From Deltaproteobacteria bacterium (GTDB lineage: Bacteria; Desulfobacterota; DSM-4660; Desulfatiglandales; HGW-15), in assembly GCA_019310525.1 (NCBI GenBank), contig JAFDEE010000021.1:1-39920 (forward strand): a stretch of 39,920 nucleotides of DNA. Direction: 5' to 3'. A program made the position numbers and the translations under genes. The notes under the pieces are model-generated. The model saw only the letters and a program-made list of their open reading frames with translations. It made no database searches and had not been told where the DNA came from. Of the stretch, positions 21,110-30,585 are shown one piece after another; positions within the stretch are counted from its first letter, which is position 1, and each line of letters starts with the position of its first letter.

Positions 21110-24100
21110 ATGGCGGGCAAAGTTAGAGGTTATGAAACAAAAGGAAAAGCGGCCATGGAGAAGGAAGCAGAAGGAAAAGAGAGTTTTTATGTGGGCATCG
21201 ATGCGGGTTCCGTCAGCCTTAATTGTATCGTGATCAATCAGAACAGGGATATCGTTTTCGAAGCTCCTTACAAGAGACACCTTGGAAAGGTGGAAGAAGA
21301 AGTTCAGCAGCTTATCGGGGAGTTGTACGGAAGATTCGGGAAGGAGAACATCAAGGCCTTTGCTTTTACGGGAAACCACGGGCAGAATATATGCGAAAAA
21401 ATCGGGGCCTTTTACGAATTCGAGACGATTTGCCAGGTCTTGGGCGCTTTATACGTGTCTCCGGACGTTCGAACAGTAATCAGTATGGGAGGACAGGACA
21501 CAGCCCTTTTTCAGATCACCCACCAGGATGGTCAATGGGAACTGGAATACTTCGCCACCAACGGCCCTTGTGCATCGGGGACCGGATCCTTCATAGACCA
21601 GCAGGCCCAGCGCTTGGCAACCTCCATCTATGAAAAAGAAATCCACGTGGATCAGGAGCAGATCGACAACATACTGGCAGATTTCATTCAGCTGGGACTC
21701 AAGAGCGAAAGGCCTGCCAATGTGGCTTGCCGCTGCACGGTTTTTACAAAGTCCGATATGATTCACCTCCAGAATAAGGGAGAAAGGCTGGAGGACATCA
21801 TTTACGGCCTTCACGTGGGTAATGCCCGTAACTACATGAGTACTATCGTATCAAACCGCCACCTGGAAGAACCCATTCTCTTCATCGGAGGCCTTTCCAT
21901 TAATGCGCTCCAGGTTAAGGCCTTCAAGGCCTACTTCCCTGACCTGGTCGTCCCCCGTTTTAATACCTCCATCGGGGCCCTCGGCGTGGCTCTCCATGCC
22001 CTGGAATCAGGCATTGAAAACCGCCCTAACACGGCGAAAGGGCTGGAGTTCGATACTGCCGGCCCGAACCTACCCATCGCCCCCAGGCTGGAACTCCGAA
22101 AGACCTCCTTTCCCGAAGACAATCTTATCAAGCGAAGGCCCCTGGTCCGCAAGACCCCCGTCTATCTGGGGATCGATATCGGATCCACGACCACGAAGTA
22201 TGCATTGATTGACGGGCATCGAGAGATTATCCACAAAAGCTACGTCCATACCATGGGAAAACCCATTGAAGTGACACAGAAACTCCTCCGGATCATTCGA
22301 GATGATTTGGGCGGCAAGATCGATATAAAGGGAGTGGCGACCACCGGATCGGGGAGAAATGTTGTAGGTGATTTCCTGAATGCCGACCTGATAATCGACG
22401 AGATAACGGCCCATGCCCGCGGAGCGGTGGAAATCGATTCCACCATTGACACCATTTTCGAGATCGGGGGGCAGGATTCGAAGTACATATACATCGCCAA
22501 TGCCTATCCTCTGGACTTCGATATGAACAAGGTCTGCGCAGCAGGTACGGGGAGCTTCCTTCATGAGCTGGCCAATAAGTATGGAATCAATATCGTGGAG
22601 GAGTTCCAGGAGATTGCTCTTTCATCCGATCGTCCCATCAAATTGGCCGAGCGCTGCACCGTATTCATGGAATCAGACCTCGTGTCATATCACCAGAAAG
22701 GAGTACCTACCAAGGATCTCATCGCCGGTCTTTGTTACGCCATCGTCCACAACTATCTCAACCGGGTGGTTGGCAAGAGAAAGATCGGCCGCAGGGTCAT
22801 GTTTCTGGGGGGGCCTTCTTTAAACAAGGGCGTGGTAGCGGCCTTTGAAGAAGTCCTGGGTAGGGGTCTCGTGGTACCGAAACACAGGGAAGTGCTCGGA
22901 GCTTTCGGTGCCGCCATAAGTGTTGAGGAGAAGATGGCCCTTGAACCGGAAAGAAGAATGTCGTTTCGGGGACTCCGCAGTGCCATCGAGGACAGGATGG
23001 AATTCAAGGAAAAGATATGCCGTGCAGATCCCAACTGTCATAACCAGTGCAAGCTCAAGATCTACGACTTCGACGGGCGCAAGAGTATCTGGGGTGGAGA
23101 GTGCGGCCGCTATGAAGTGACCCGTGGTACGGGCCGAAGCGAGGAAAACTTGTTCGAGCTACGGGAGAAAATCTGGCAGAATTATATGCTCGGCCTGTAC
23201 GAAGAGATCGGAGAAACTCCCATGATGGAGGTGGAGGGCCGTCCGACGATCGGTATGCAGAGGGCCCTTTACTTTCTTCAGACGGGTGTCCTGTGGGCCC
23301 ACTTTTTCGACCGCCTGGGATTCAGGCTTGTTGTCACTCCACCCACCAATACCCGGATCTCCAGTGCGGGAATAGAGGCCATGACCGCGGAGACCTGTTA
23401 CCCCGTGAAGGTATCCCACGGACACGTGAAGGAATTGGCGGGAAAAACTGCTTTCCTGTTCTTGCCTTCTATCATCAATATGTCGACACCCAGGGAGGAA
23501 GAGACCGGATATTTCTGCCCCATGGTTCAGGCGAATCAATACATGGTGCGGGAGGCCCTTGGGTTGGACAGGGGCCGCCTCCTGAAGCCGATTGTCCACT
23601 TGAAATACGATGTTTCCACCCTGGCGATTGAATTGAGCCGGCAGATTTCCCGGAAGCTGGGGCGCAGCCGAGCGCAGATAAGGCAGGCCCTGGAATATGC
23701 CATCGACAGGCAAGAGCGTTTTGAAAGGGAATTGTATCTCAAGGGCCGGGAGATCCTTGAAGCCCAAGATCCTGAAAGGCCCCTTGTAGTTGTGACCGGA
23801 AGGCCCTACAATCTATATGATGAGAAGTTGAATTTAAGGCTCGGCAGGAACTTGAGTAAGATCGGTGTCGCCACCGTTCCCATGGACTTCATTGATGTTT
23901 CGGAAGTTGATATGTCAGACTTCCCTTCCATGTATTGGGGACTCGGGGCCAAGATTCTCAGGACCGCGAAATTTATCGAGCGGCAGCCTAACTACTTCGG
24001 CCTTCATTTGACCAACTTCGGCTGCGGAGCGGATTCCTTCATCGAGCACTTCTATAAACATGTTATGGGAGACAAACCTTACTTGATCCTCGAGTTGGAC

Positions 24101-24217
24101 GAACACAGCGCGGTCGCCGGAGTCATGACCCGTCTCGAGGCCTTCAGGAATGTTATCGAGAACACTATGCAGAAATTGAAATCAGAACTTTTCAAGGATC
24201 TGAACCTATCCAATTGA
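21110..24217 (+). CDS. Double-ASKHA acyl-CoA dehydratase activase-like protein
   Basis: This 1035-residue protein has two BadF/BadG/HgdC-type ATPase domains. Domain 1 (about residues 25-310) has GIDAGSVSLNCI, SMGGQDTALFQ and C154 in NGPCASGTGSF. Domain 2 (about 345-610) has GIDIGSTTTKYAL, EIGGQDSKYIYI, C476 in KVCAAGTGSF and C516 in AERCTVFMESD. The cysteines match those that hold a shared [4Fe-4S] cluster in dehydratase activases. A DUF2229-type region follows (about 640-1035; CHNQCKLKIYDF, GGECGRYEV, ETCYPVKVSHGHV). Such proteins drive ATP-dependent low-potential electron transfer to a partner. The partner gene follows after 7 bases. The physiological substrate is unknown. Confidence 0.88.
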   Translation: MAGKVRGYETKGKAAMEKEAEGKESFYVGIDAGSVSLNCIVINQNRDIVFEAPYKRHLGKVEEEVQQLIGELYGRFGKENIKAFAFTGNHGQNICEKIGAFYEFETICQVLGALYVSPDVRTVISMGGQDTALFQITHQDGQWELEYFATNGPCASGTGSFIDQQAQRLATSIYEKEIHVDQEQIDNILADFIQLGLKSERPANVACRCTVFTKSDMIHLQNKGERLEDIIYGLHVGNARNYMSTIVSNRHLEEPILFIGGLSINALQVKAFKAYFPDLVVPRFNTSIGALGVALHALESGIENRPNTAKGLEFDTAGPNLPIAPRLELRKTSFPEDNLIKRRPLVRKTPVYLGIDIGSTTTKYALIDGHREIIHKSYVHTMGKPIEVTQKLLRIIRDDLGGKIDIKGVATTGSGRNVVGDFLNADLIIDEITAHARGAVEIDSTIDTIFEIGGQDSKYIYIANAYPLDFDMNKVCAAGTGSFLHELANKYGINIVEEFQEIALSSDRPIKLAERCTVFMESDLVSYHQKGVPTKDLIAGLCYAIVHNYLNRVVGKRKIGRRVMFLGGPSLNKGVVAAFEEVLGRGLVVPKHREVLGAFGAAISVEEKMALEPERRMSFRGLRSAIEDRMEFKEKICRADPNCHNQCKLKIYDFDGRKSIWGGECGRYEVTRGTGRSEENLFELREKIWQNYMLGLYEEIGETPMMEVEGRPTIGMQRALYFLQTGVLWAHFFDRLGFRLVVTPPTNTRISSAGIEAMTAETCYPVKVSHGHVKELAGKTAFLFLPSIINMSTPREEETGYFCPMVQANQYMVREALGLDRGRLLKPIVHLKYDVSTLAIELSRQISRKLGRSRAQIRQALEYAIDRQERFERELYLKGREILEAQDPERPLVVVTGRPYNLYDEKLNLRLGRNLSKIGVATVPMDFIDVSEVDMSDFPSMYWGLGAKILRTAKFIERQPNYFGLHLTNFGCGADSFIEHFYKHVMGDKPYLILELDEHSAVAGVMTRLEAFRNVIENTMQKLKSELFKDLNLSN

Positions 24218-24224
24218 GGAAAAA

Positions 24225-25589
24225 ATGGAAGCAGAAAATCGTCCCACCTTTTGGTCCCTCTCCGAGAATGTAGGCCGGTTTGATCCGCGGAACAAGACTT
24301 TTCTCATCCCACAGATGAATAGGATCGGAGCGCATCTGCTGGCGGGAACCTTCAGGAGTTTCGGAATCAACGCCCTCGTCATGGATACTTACAGAGGCCT
24401 TGAGCTCGGTAAGGAGTTTACCTCCGGTAAGGAATGTTTCCCTTGCCAGGTAACGATGGGAGACATCCTTTATTTCATGCAGAAGGAGAAGGAAAGGCTG
24501 GGAGACGCGTTTGATCCGGAGAGGTACATCTACTTCATGCCGGAGGCAAGCGGCCCTTGTCGGTTCGGGATGTACAACAAGTACCAGCGCATTGTTTTGG
24601 ATTCCTTTCCCGAACTGAGAAACCTCAAGATCGGATCCCTCACTACGGATAATGCCTATTCCTTGGAAGGAATGTTCGACAAGAAAACGGCCCTCGATTT
24701 CAGAAAGGTCGCATACTTCTCCGTGGTGGTGGGGGATATCCTGGACAGGCTGCTTTGGAGAATTCGCCCTTACGAAAGGGAGAAAGGCAGCGCCGATGCC
24801 TTCATCGAGCGGTCCATGAAAAGGATGACCGGAACATTCGAGACTTATGGAGCACGCAAGGATTTCGAACACATCTCGGATGAACTTGAGGACATATTAC
24901 GGGAGGCGGAAACTCTGATTGATCCGGGTAAGCCGAGGAAGCCCAGGATCGGAATAGTGGGGGAAATCTACCTGAGGACCCATACACCTTCAAACCAGGA
25001 TGTCATTCGGGTGTTAGAAAGATACGGGGCCGAGGTGGTGAACGCCTCCATCGCGGAGTGGGTGAATTACGCGACATACGATAGGCGGAGGGATGCCGAG
25101 ATCGCCCTGTCCCTTGAGTTGAAGCAATTGAGATTCAAAAGGGTATGGCATCACCTCCGGAACTTGCTCAATTACAGCTTGAACCTCTACTATCAGCAGA
25201 GTCGACAGGAGAGGCTGTATGAAAGGGCCCGTAAGATCATAGATCTCCCGGTTGATCACCGGGTGGGGCACCTGGAAGAAATCCTGCTTGAAGATGATTT
25301 GTTCTCCTTTGATGTGGGGACGGAGGCCTGTCTCAGCATCGCAGGCATTATTCAATACGCAAGGGAAGGTTATAACGGTATCGTCAATGTTTATCCTTTC
25401 ACATGTATGCCCAGTACCATCACCTCCTCGGTCATCAAGCCCATTATGAGCCGCATGAAAATTCCCTACCTGGACACGCCTTATGACGGAACCTTCCAGC
25501 CGGGAAGGGAGGCCGCTTTAAGAACGTTCATGTATCAGGCCACTCAACATTTTCAACGTCAAGGCGGGAAGGGACTGGATAAAAAATGA
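24225..25589 (+). CDS. HgdB-like (2-hydroxyacyl-CoA dehydratase D-related) partner protein
   Basis: This 454-residue protein resembles the C-terminal half of very large fused activase/dehydratase-like proteins in other anaerobes. Conserved cysteine contexts are visible: GKECFPCQVTMGDI near residues 67-80, EASGPCRFGMYNKYQR near 107-122, and VYPFTCMPSTITSS near 388-401. These could bind an iron-sulfur cluster. It begins 7 bases after the activase stop and ends in an ATGA overlap with rng, so the three genes are probably co-translated. It lacks any obvious CoA-substrate partner subunit nearby, so it may not be a true dehydratase. Confidence 0.83.
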   Translation: MEAENRPTFWSLSENVGRFDPRNKTFLIPQMNRIGAHLLAGTFRSFGINALVMDTYRGLELGKEFTSGKECFPCQVTMGDILYFMQKEKERLGDAFDPERYIYFMPEASGPCRFGMYNKYQRIVLDSFPELRNLKIGSLTTDNAYSLEGMFDKKTALDFRKVAYFSVVVGDILDRLLWRIRPYEREKGSADAFIERSMKRMTGTFETYGARKDFEHISDELEDILREAETLIDPGKPRKPRIGIVGEIYLRTHTPSNQDVIRVLERYGAEVVNASIAEWVNYATYDRRRDAEIALSLELKQLRFKRVWHHLRNLLNYSLNLYYQQSRQERLYERARKIIDLPVDHRVGHLEEILLEDDLFSFDVGTEACLSIAGIIQYAREGYNGIVNVYPFTCMPSTITSSVIKPIMSRMKIPYLDTPYDGTFQPGREAALRTFMYQATQHFQRQGGKGLDKK

Positions 25590-27091
25590 GCACCAAGATG
25601 CTGATCAACGCGGTGGAGCCTGAGGAATACCGGATCGCCTTCATCAAGGACGGTATGCTTGACGGCTATCATATCGAAACCTCCATATCAGAGCAGAAAG
25701 TGGGGAACATTTACAAGGCCGTGGTGGAACACGTGGAACCGCGGCTTCAGGCCTGTTTCGTAAACTATGGGGCCGACAGGAACGGTTTTCTCCCGGCGGA
25801 CGAAATCCATCCGGAGTACTACCAGTTGAAAGGCCCCCTCCCAAAGGACCAGGGCATTCCACCGATCGAAAAAATTCTAAAGAAAGACCAGGAACTTCTG
25901 GTCCAGATTACCAAGGAAATGCCGGGGAAAAAGGGGGCCCATCTCACTACATACATATCCCTTGCAGGCCGATACCTTGTTCTCACGCCGGGTCGGACGG
26001 TCAATGGAATATCCCGGAAGATCGAGGATGAAAGGGAGCGACAGCGGCTGAAGGATATTATGAGCCGACTGAAACTCCCTGAAGAGATCGGATACATTGT
26101 CAGGACTGCGGCGGCCGGTCAGCGAAAGAGGGAGATATCAAAGGACCTGAACCGCTTGCTGAGGATCTGGAAGAATATGAAGGGAAGGGTGAAGAAGGCT
26201 CCTCCCTTGTCTTTGATCCACAAGGAGCAGGACCTGTATCTCAGAACCCTCCGGGATTATTACACAAGCGACGTGGCTGAAATTATCGTCGATGACAAGG
26301 AGACCTTTACCCGAATCAAGGAGTACATGCGGATTGTTTCCCCACGGGATCAACGGAAGGTGAAGCTTTATAAAGAAAAGATCCCGATTTTCGAAACTTA
26401 TGGTATTGAAAGGCAGATCGAGAGCGTATACAGCAACACGGTACCCCTAAAATCGGGCGGCTCCCTTGTGATTGATACAACGGAGGCCCTGATCGCAATA
26501 GACGTTAACTCCGGGAGAGGGATGGCGGGCAAGGATGTGGAGGGAATGATCTTCAAGACCAACCTCGAGGCCGCCCGGGAGATCGCAAGGCAACTGAGAC
26601 TAAGGGATATCGGCGGACTGGTGGTCATCGATTTCATCGATATGAAGGACCGGAAACATATCCGGGAAGTTGAAAAAGTCCTCAGAGAGGAATTGAAAAA
26701 GGACCGTGCGAAAACAGATACCTCCCATATATCGAAATTCGGATTGCTCGAGCTATCCAGACAGCGATTGAGACCCTCTCTGGAGTCGCGGAGTTATCAG
26801 GTCTGCCGATACTGCCAGGGCAGGGGAGTCGTCATTTCAGTCGAATCTGCGTCGGTCTCTATTCTCCGGAGGATATGGATGCAGGCCTCAAAGGAAGGCG
26901 TGACCCAGGTGAAGGGCACCGTTTGTCCGGAGGTGGCCGATTACTTGCAGAATCGAAAAAGAAAAGATCTTCTGGAAATCGAGAAGAGGTTTGGAGTGAG
27001 CATTATCATCAAAGGGGATCCATCCCTTGCACCGGGAAACGGATCGATCGAGTTCTGCAGCGAAAAAGAGGACGCAAAAAAGGAAAATTGA
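25586..27091 (+). CDS. rng: Ribonuclease G (RNase E/G family)
   Basis: This 501-residue endoribonuclease is of the RNase G size, lacking the long C-terminal scaffold of RNase E. It has an N-terminal S1-type domain (VGNIYKAVVEHVEPRLQACFVNYGADRNGFL, about residues 38-70), catalytic aspartates D306 (IAIDVNSGRG) and D349 (VVIDFIDM), and the zinc-link CRYCQGRG with C407 and C410. It processes 16S rRNA ends and degrades mRNAs in other bacteria. The ATG overlaps the stop of the upstream HgdB-like gene (ATGA), an unexpected pairing. No terminator was recognised in the 279 bases after it. Confidence 0.95.
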   Translation: MSTKMLINAVEPEEYRIAFIKDGMLDGYHIETSISEQKVGNIYKAVVEHVEPRLQACFVNYGADRNGFLPADEIHPEYYQLKGPLPKDQGIPPIEKILKKDQELLVQITKEMPGKKGAHLTTYISLAGRYLVLTPGRTVNGISRKIEDERERQRLKDIMSRLKLPEEIGYIVRTAAAGQRKREISKDLNRLLRIWKNMKGRVKKAPPLSLIHKEQDLYLRTLRDYYTSDVAEIIVDDKETFTRIKEYMRIVSPRDQRKVKLYKEKIPIFETYGIERQIESVYSNTVPLKSGGSLVIDTTEALIAIDVNSGRGMAGKDVEGMIFKTNLEAAREIARQLRLRDIGGLVVIDFIDMKDRKHIREVEKVLREELKKDRAKTDTSHISKFGLLELSRQRLRPSLESRSYQVCRYCQGRGVVISVESASVSILRRIWMQASKEGVTQVKGTVCPEVADYLQNRKRKDLLEIEKRFGVSIIIKGDPSLAPGNGSIEFCSEKEDAKKEN

Positions 27092-27370
27092 TTTCCGGAA
27101 CGGATCCTCTTGTCTTTCCGACTACCGGTATTTCCGGTTATCACATAATTCTCTTTCCCATTGTCTCCTGCCCCTTCATGCGCCTCCCGCTGTCACGAAG
27201 GCGTCCAGAGGGGTCCATAGTCCGGACGGTGCCCTTCTCTCCCGTAGCATAGCCCCTGTGACGGGGAAGCCCCGGCCCTTTCCTCACCGAGTCCGACAAG
27301 GGCTTTTCTTGGGGAAAGGCAAAAGGGGAAGGACTGAAAGAGAGAGCTTAGATCAAGGTCATTTTTCCCT

Positions 27371-29209
27371 ATGTTCAATAACATTATTTACTTTCTCGTT
27401 GTTCTTCTCGTTTTCAGTGTCAGTTATCCCCGGGATGCTCCGAGGGAGCCCGCACTCTATTTTTTTGTCATGATCGTGGGAACCTGGGCGGTTTTCTCAG
27501 GATATTGCCGATTGAGCTTCAGGAGGCTTCTTGATCGATATCAACGTGGGGAAGAAACTGCTCCCGGCCTTGCAGGGACGTACCAAAGACTGATGCTCCG
27601 CCTTTCTCTCCTGGCCATCTTCCTTTTTGTCCTCGATGTCTATTTGCTGGATTTGAAAGCCTGGATCCGACTGATTCCCGGGACGAAGCGCTTCAGCGTG
27701 CTCCAGGGAATCCTGGCTTTGTCCCTTTTTCTTTTCTATCAGTGCACCATATGGCATCAAGGTTGGAAGGCCTATTGCAGGGCCTTTGAAGTTCGGATCT
27801 CCAGGGCCTCTTTCATTGGATCAAACCTCAGATTCAACGTCCCGATCCTTTTCCCATGGTTCATCCTGACCCTGGTCCTTGACCTGCTCGCCTTTACTCC
27901 TCTATCACGTCCCGACTCCTTCCTGAACAGGACCGAAGGGCAGATTGTTTTTTTTGCCGTATTCCTTGTCGTTTTCGTGATATTTCTCCCTCCTGTTGTT
28001 CGCTACTGGTGGGGCTGCCGGCCGTTTGAGCCGTCTGAAAAGGTCCGCCAGCTCAAGGATTTCCTGAGGGAGAAAGGTTTCAAGTATCGTGATCTTTTGA
28101 ACTGGCCCATTTTTGAGGGCCGCATGCTGACGGCGGGTATCATGGGCATTTTGCCGAGATTCCGATATATTTTCATAACGGACGCCCTGATGGAGGTGCT
28201 TTCCACTCAGGAACTCAAGGCGGTGACTGCCCATGAGATGGGACATGCCAGGTACAGGCATCTGCTTTTCTATGGTCTGTTCTTTCTTGTTTACATGGTG
28301 CTCGCCTTCGGATTGATGGACCTGACAGGTGCAATATTGAGCTTCCTGCCCCTCTTTGGAAAGGACTCAGCAGGAGAGACGGATATTCTTTCCCTTTACC
28401 TTGCCCTGTCATCCCTCCCTCTCCTCCTATCTCTTCTCCTATATTTTCGATTTGTGATGGGTTTTTTCATGCGGCACTTCGAGCGGCAGGCGGACCTTTA
28501 CTCGGCAGTCGTCATGGGGGGGCCGTTTGAGACGATCCGATCCCTTGAAAAGATCGCTCTTTTGAGCGGCAAAACCAGGGATCTGCCCAGTTGGCATCAT
28601 TTCAGCATCGCCCGGAGGGTTGAAATCCTTTGGCGTTTTTTCAAGGATCCAGGGATCGCAAGACGTCACAATCGATTCGTGGCCCTTTCCCTGGCATTCT
28701 TTTTCGTAGCGGCGATAGGGCTCGGATATCTCTTAAATTCCGGAGCGGCAAAAAAATACGTTACTGTCCATCTTCTGGAAAAACGGGTGTGGGATCGGAT
28801 TCAGAAAGACCCGAATGACCCCCTGCCCTACCAATTGCTGGCCGGACTTTATCTTGATAGGGGCCTGATTAAGAGGTCAAAGGACATGTACGAGAGAGCA
28901 CTCACCCTTGATCCGGACAATCCCCTCGTTCTAAATAACCTCGCCTGGATACTCGCTACGGCAAAGGAGGCGGAGCTGCGGGATGAAAAGAGGGCCCTTT
29001 TGCTGGCAAAACAGGCGGTGGCCAGGGAGCGGTCCGCCGTTTTTCTCGACACCCTTGCAGAAGCATATTACGTAAACGGTTTTACCCGTGAGGCAGTTTC
29101 AACCATTCGTGAGGCCCTTACCCTGGCCTCGGAGAACAAGGCATACTACAGGAAGCAGTTGAAGAGATTTCTTTCCGGACCTGCAAGCAGATTCGATCCA
29201 AAAAAATAG
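27371..29209 (+). CDS. M48 family membrane metalloprotease with C-terminal TPR repeats
   Basis: This 612-residue polytopic protein has hydrophobic segments near residues 5-22, 30-48, 75-95, 115-130, 155-180, 195-215, 295-320, 340-360 and 435-455. The zinc site is HEMGH at residues 288-292, with the third ligand E371 in ERQADLYS, as in M48/HtpX-type peptidases. After the last membrane segment there are two or three TPR-like helical repeats (DPLPYQLLAGLYLDRGLIKRSKDMYERALTLDPDN, about 480-520, and another at 555-590). The family typically cleaves membrane or misfolded proteins; the TPR tail suggests protein partners. The start has a weak ribosome binding site. Confidence 0.9.
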   Translation: MFNNIIYFLVVLLVFSVSYPRDAPREPALYFFVMIVGTWAVFSGYCRLSFRRLLDRYQRGEETAPGLAGTYQRLMLRLSLLAIFLFVLDVYLLDLKAWIRLIPGTKRFSVLQGILALSLFLFYQCTIWHQGWKAYCRAFEVRISRASFIGSNLRFNVPILFPWFILTLVLDLLAFTPLSRPDSFLNRTEGQIVFFAVFLVVFVIFLPPVVRYWWGCRPFEPSEKVRQLKDFLREKGFKYRDLLNWPIFEGRMLTAGIMGILPRFRYIFITDALMEVLSTQELKAVTAHEMGHARYRHLLFYGLFFLVYMVLAFGLMDLTGAILSFLPLFGKDSAGETDILSLYLALSSLPLLLSLLLYFRFVMGFFMRHFERQADLYSAVVMGGPFETIRSLEKIALLSGKTRDLPSWHHFSIARRVEILWRFFKDPGIARRHNRFVALSLAFFFVAAIGLGYLLNSGAAKKYVTVHLLEKRVWDRIQKDPNDPLPYQLLAGLYLDRGLIKRSKDMYERALTLDPDNPLVLNNLAWILATAKEAELRDEKRALLLAKQAVARERSAVFLDTLAEAYYVNGFTREAVSTIREALTLASENKAYYRKQLKRFLSGPASRFDPKK

Positions 29210-29262
29210 CTCCCCGCTTCAATCAGAGGGTATCTCGGTTGGAATCCCGTTGGGACTCTCCC

Positions 29263-29303
29263 CGCCATTCCTCCCCGAAGCTTGGCTTCGGGGAGGAATG
29301 GCG
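29263..29303. terminator. Long perfect hairpin after the M48 gene
   Basis: An 18-bp perfect stem (left arm 29263-29280 beginning CGCCATTCCTCCCC, right arm 29286-29303) with a CTTGG loop lies 53 bases after the M48 stop. No T tract follows, so it may be a dispersed palindrome or a stem that blocks 3' decay rather than a standard terminator. Confidence 0.55.
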
Positions 29304-29503
29304 AAAGCGAATGAAAAAGGGCTGGAACATACGTTCCAGAACATTGGGATTCGCCGGATCCCCATGAGATTACCGATGCGTTTTCCCTTGACATCATCTG
29401 TATGATGCCGGAAATTATTCTGGGCTTCTCATATGGGGCCTTATTCCTGTAATTCCTGATCGGAAAGGGGAACGGAACTTTATCGGAGACACTCTCTTAA
29501 TGT

Positions 29504-29520
29504 CCCATTCTGGGAATGGG
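29504..29520. repeat. Hairpin repeat CCCATTC-TGG-GAATGGG
   Basis: The hairpin is preceded by CTTAATGT. The same block, CTTAATAT followed by CCCATTCTGATAATGGG, occurs at 34263-34287, with the loop and one stem pair altered but pairing kept. Both copies lie in intergenic DNA. Confidence 0.6.
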
Positions 29521-29742
29521 AGAACCTTGGGCCTTCAAGCGAAGGCTTGAGTTAGATCGTTTTTATAATAGGGTTCAAGTGGCCGAGTGATTGTTGTCCG
29601 CCTTCGCAGAAGACCAAGGGCTTGGCCGTGGATGAATGTGCAAACAATTGTTGTGCTACGGCGTGATGCTAAGGCGGATAACCACGGGTGTTTATCCGTG
29701 GGGCTCCATAGACCTTAATAGCTGGCCTCTATGCATTTCCAC

Positions 29743-29774
29743 TTGACCCCTCGGACCCTCGACCCCTTGGCCCC
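29743..29774 (+). repeat. Four degenerate 8-bp tandem units
   Basis: TTGACCCC, TCGGACCC, TCGACCCC and TTGGCCCC stand head to tail about 60 bases before the DUF533-like gene. They could be a simple slippage repeat or multiple protein-binding sites. Confidence 0.6.
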
Positions 29775-29836
29775 TAAAGCTATCGGCTTCAGTCGATAGT
29801 AGTTTACTCCATGAATGAAAAGAAAGGAGTGGGATC

Positions 29837-30519
29837 ATGTTGAATCCTGAAAAGATTCTAGGTGGACTGCTCCGGGGCGCCCCGCGGGGGAGCAGTATTC
29901 TTGGAAAAGCGGGAGTCGGAAGCATAGGACTTGGACTTCTTGGAATCGCAATGGAGGCGGCCGAGCATTATCTGAACAAGCCGCAAGGTCCCCGAGATGC
30001 CGGGATGCCCCCGCCCCCGCCTGGCGGGGCCGCCCCCCTGTGCCTCCCCAGGTACAAGGGCAGGAAATCTCCTCTCCTTCTCCTGCTCCGGCAACCCCCC
30101 CTGGACCTGCCGCCGCACCTCCACCCCTCCCAGGAGGGGGCTCTATGCCCGAGACCTCCCGGGAAACCGGGGACGCGGTGCTCCTCATTCGTTCCATGAT
30201 TGCGGCGGCCAATGCGGACGGGATGATCGATGAAGAGGAACGCGGGCGCATCCTGGAAAAGTTGAAGACCATAGATCTTTCACCCGAGGAGCATGCTTTC
30301 ATCGTCAGAGAGCTTCTTTCTCCCTGCGATCTGGATACCATCGTCCATGGAGTAAAATCACCCGAAATGGCCAAGCAGGTCTATGCGGTCTCTTTGATGG
30401 CCATCGAGGTGGATACTGATGCAGAGCGGGACTATATCCGCGAGCTGGGGCAACGGCTCGGATTGGATGAGGCTGCCAGGGCTGAGATCCATCGGGAACT
30501 GGGAGTGGCCCCGGTATGA
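29837..30519 (+). CDS. DUF533/TerB-like protein, with an apparent frameshift in a C run
   Basis: The N-terminal part (from ATG 29837, preceded by AAAGGAG) reads MLNPEKILGGLLRG then a Gly-rich hydrophobic stretch (GVGSIGLGLLGIAMEAAEHYL), typical of DUF533. After a Pro-rich linker the frame changes. The C-terminal domain (LLIRSMIAAANADGMIDEEERGRILEKL...) lies in the frame ending at 30519 and is the TerB-like helical domain with its acidic ADGMIDEEER motif. The C6 run at 30033-30038 is the likely point: one additional C would join the frames into about 227 residues. This could be a sequencing error, a real mutation, phase variation or -1 slippage. The function of DUF533 proteins is unknown; an internal ATG at 30144 could start the TerB domain alone. 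Confidence 0.7.
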
Positions 30520-30585
30520 TACGAACTCTCTTTTTTTGACCTGGTTCAATGTTTATGTTTTCTCTTGACCGAGGAGGTGAAATCC

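Larger units (their letters stand above)
29304..29836. other. Non-coding stretch with several small repeats
   Basis: No gene is supportable here. It holds a hairpin repeat (29504-29520), a CCACGG/CCGTGG hairpin near 29681-29700, an 8-bp tandem array (29743-29774) and an inverted pair CTATCG/CGATAG (29780-29785 and 29794-29799). A TTGACA at 29388-29393 has only a weak -10 17 bases on. Confidence 0.5.

Noticed and set aside
21110-25589. A broken single gene (activase and HgdB-like fused in other bacteria)
   Set aside because: Each gene has its own start, stop and plausible domain boundaries, with a 7-base gap; split versions are a normal arrangement.
29569-29640. tRNA-like GGGTTCAAGT sequence
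   Set aside because: No acceptor stem or anticodon arm can be built around it.
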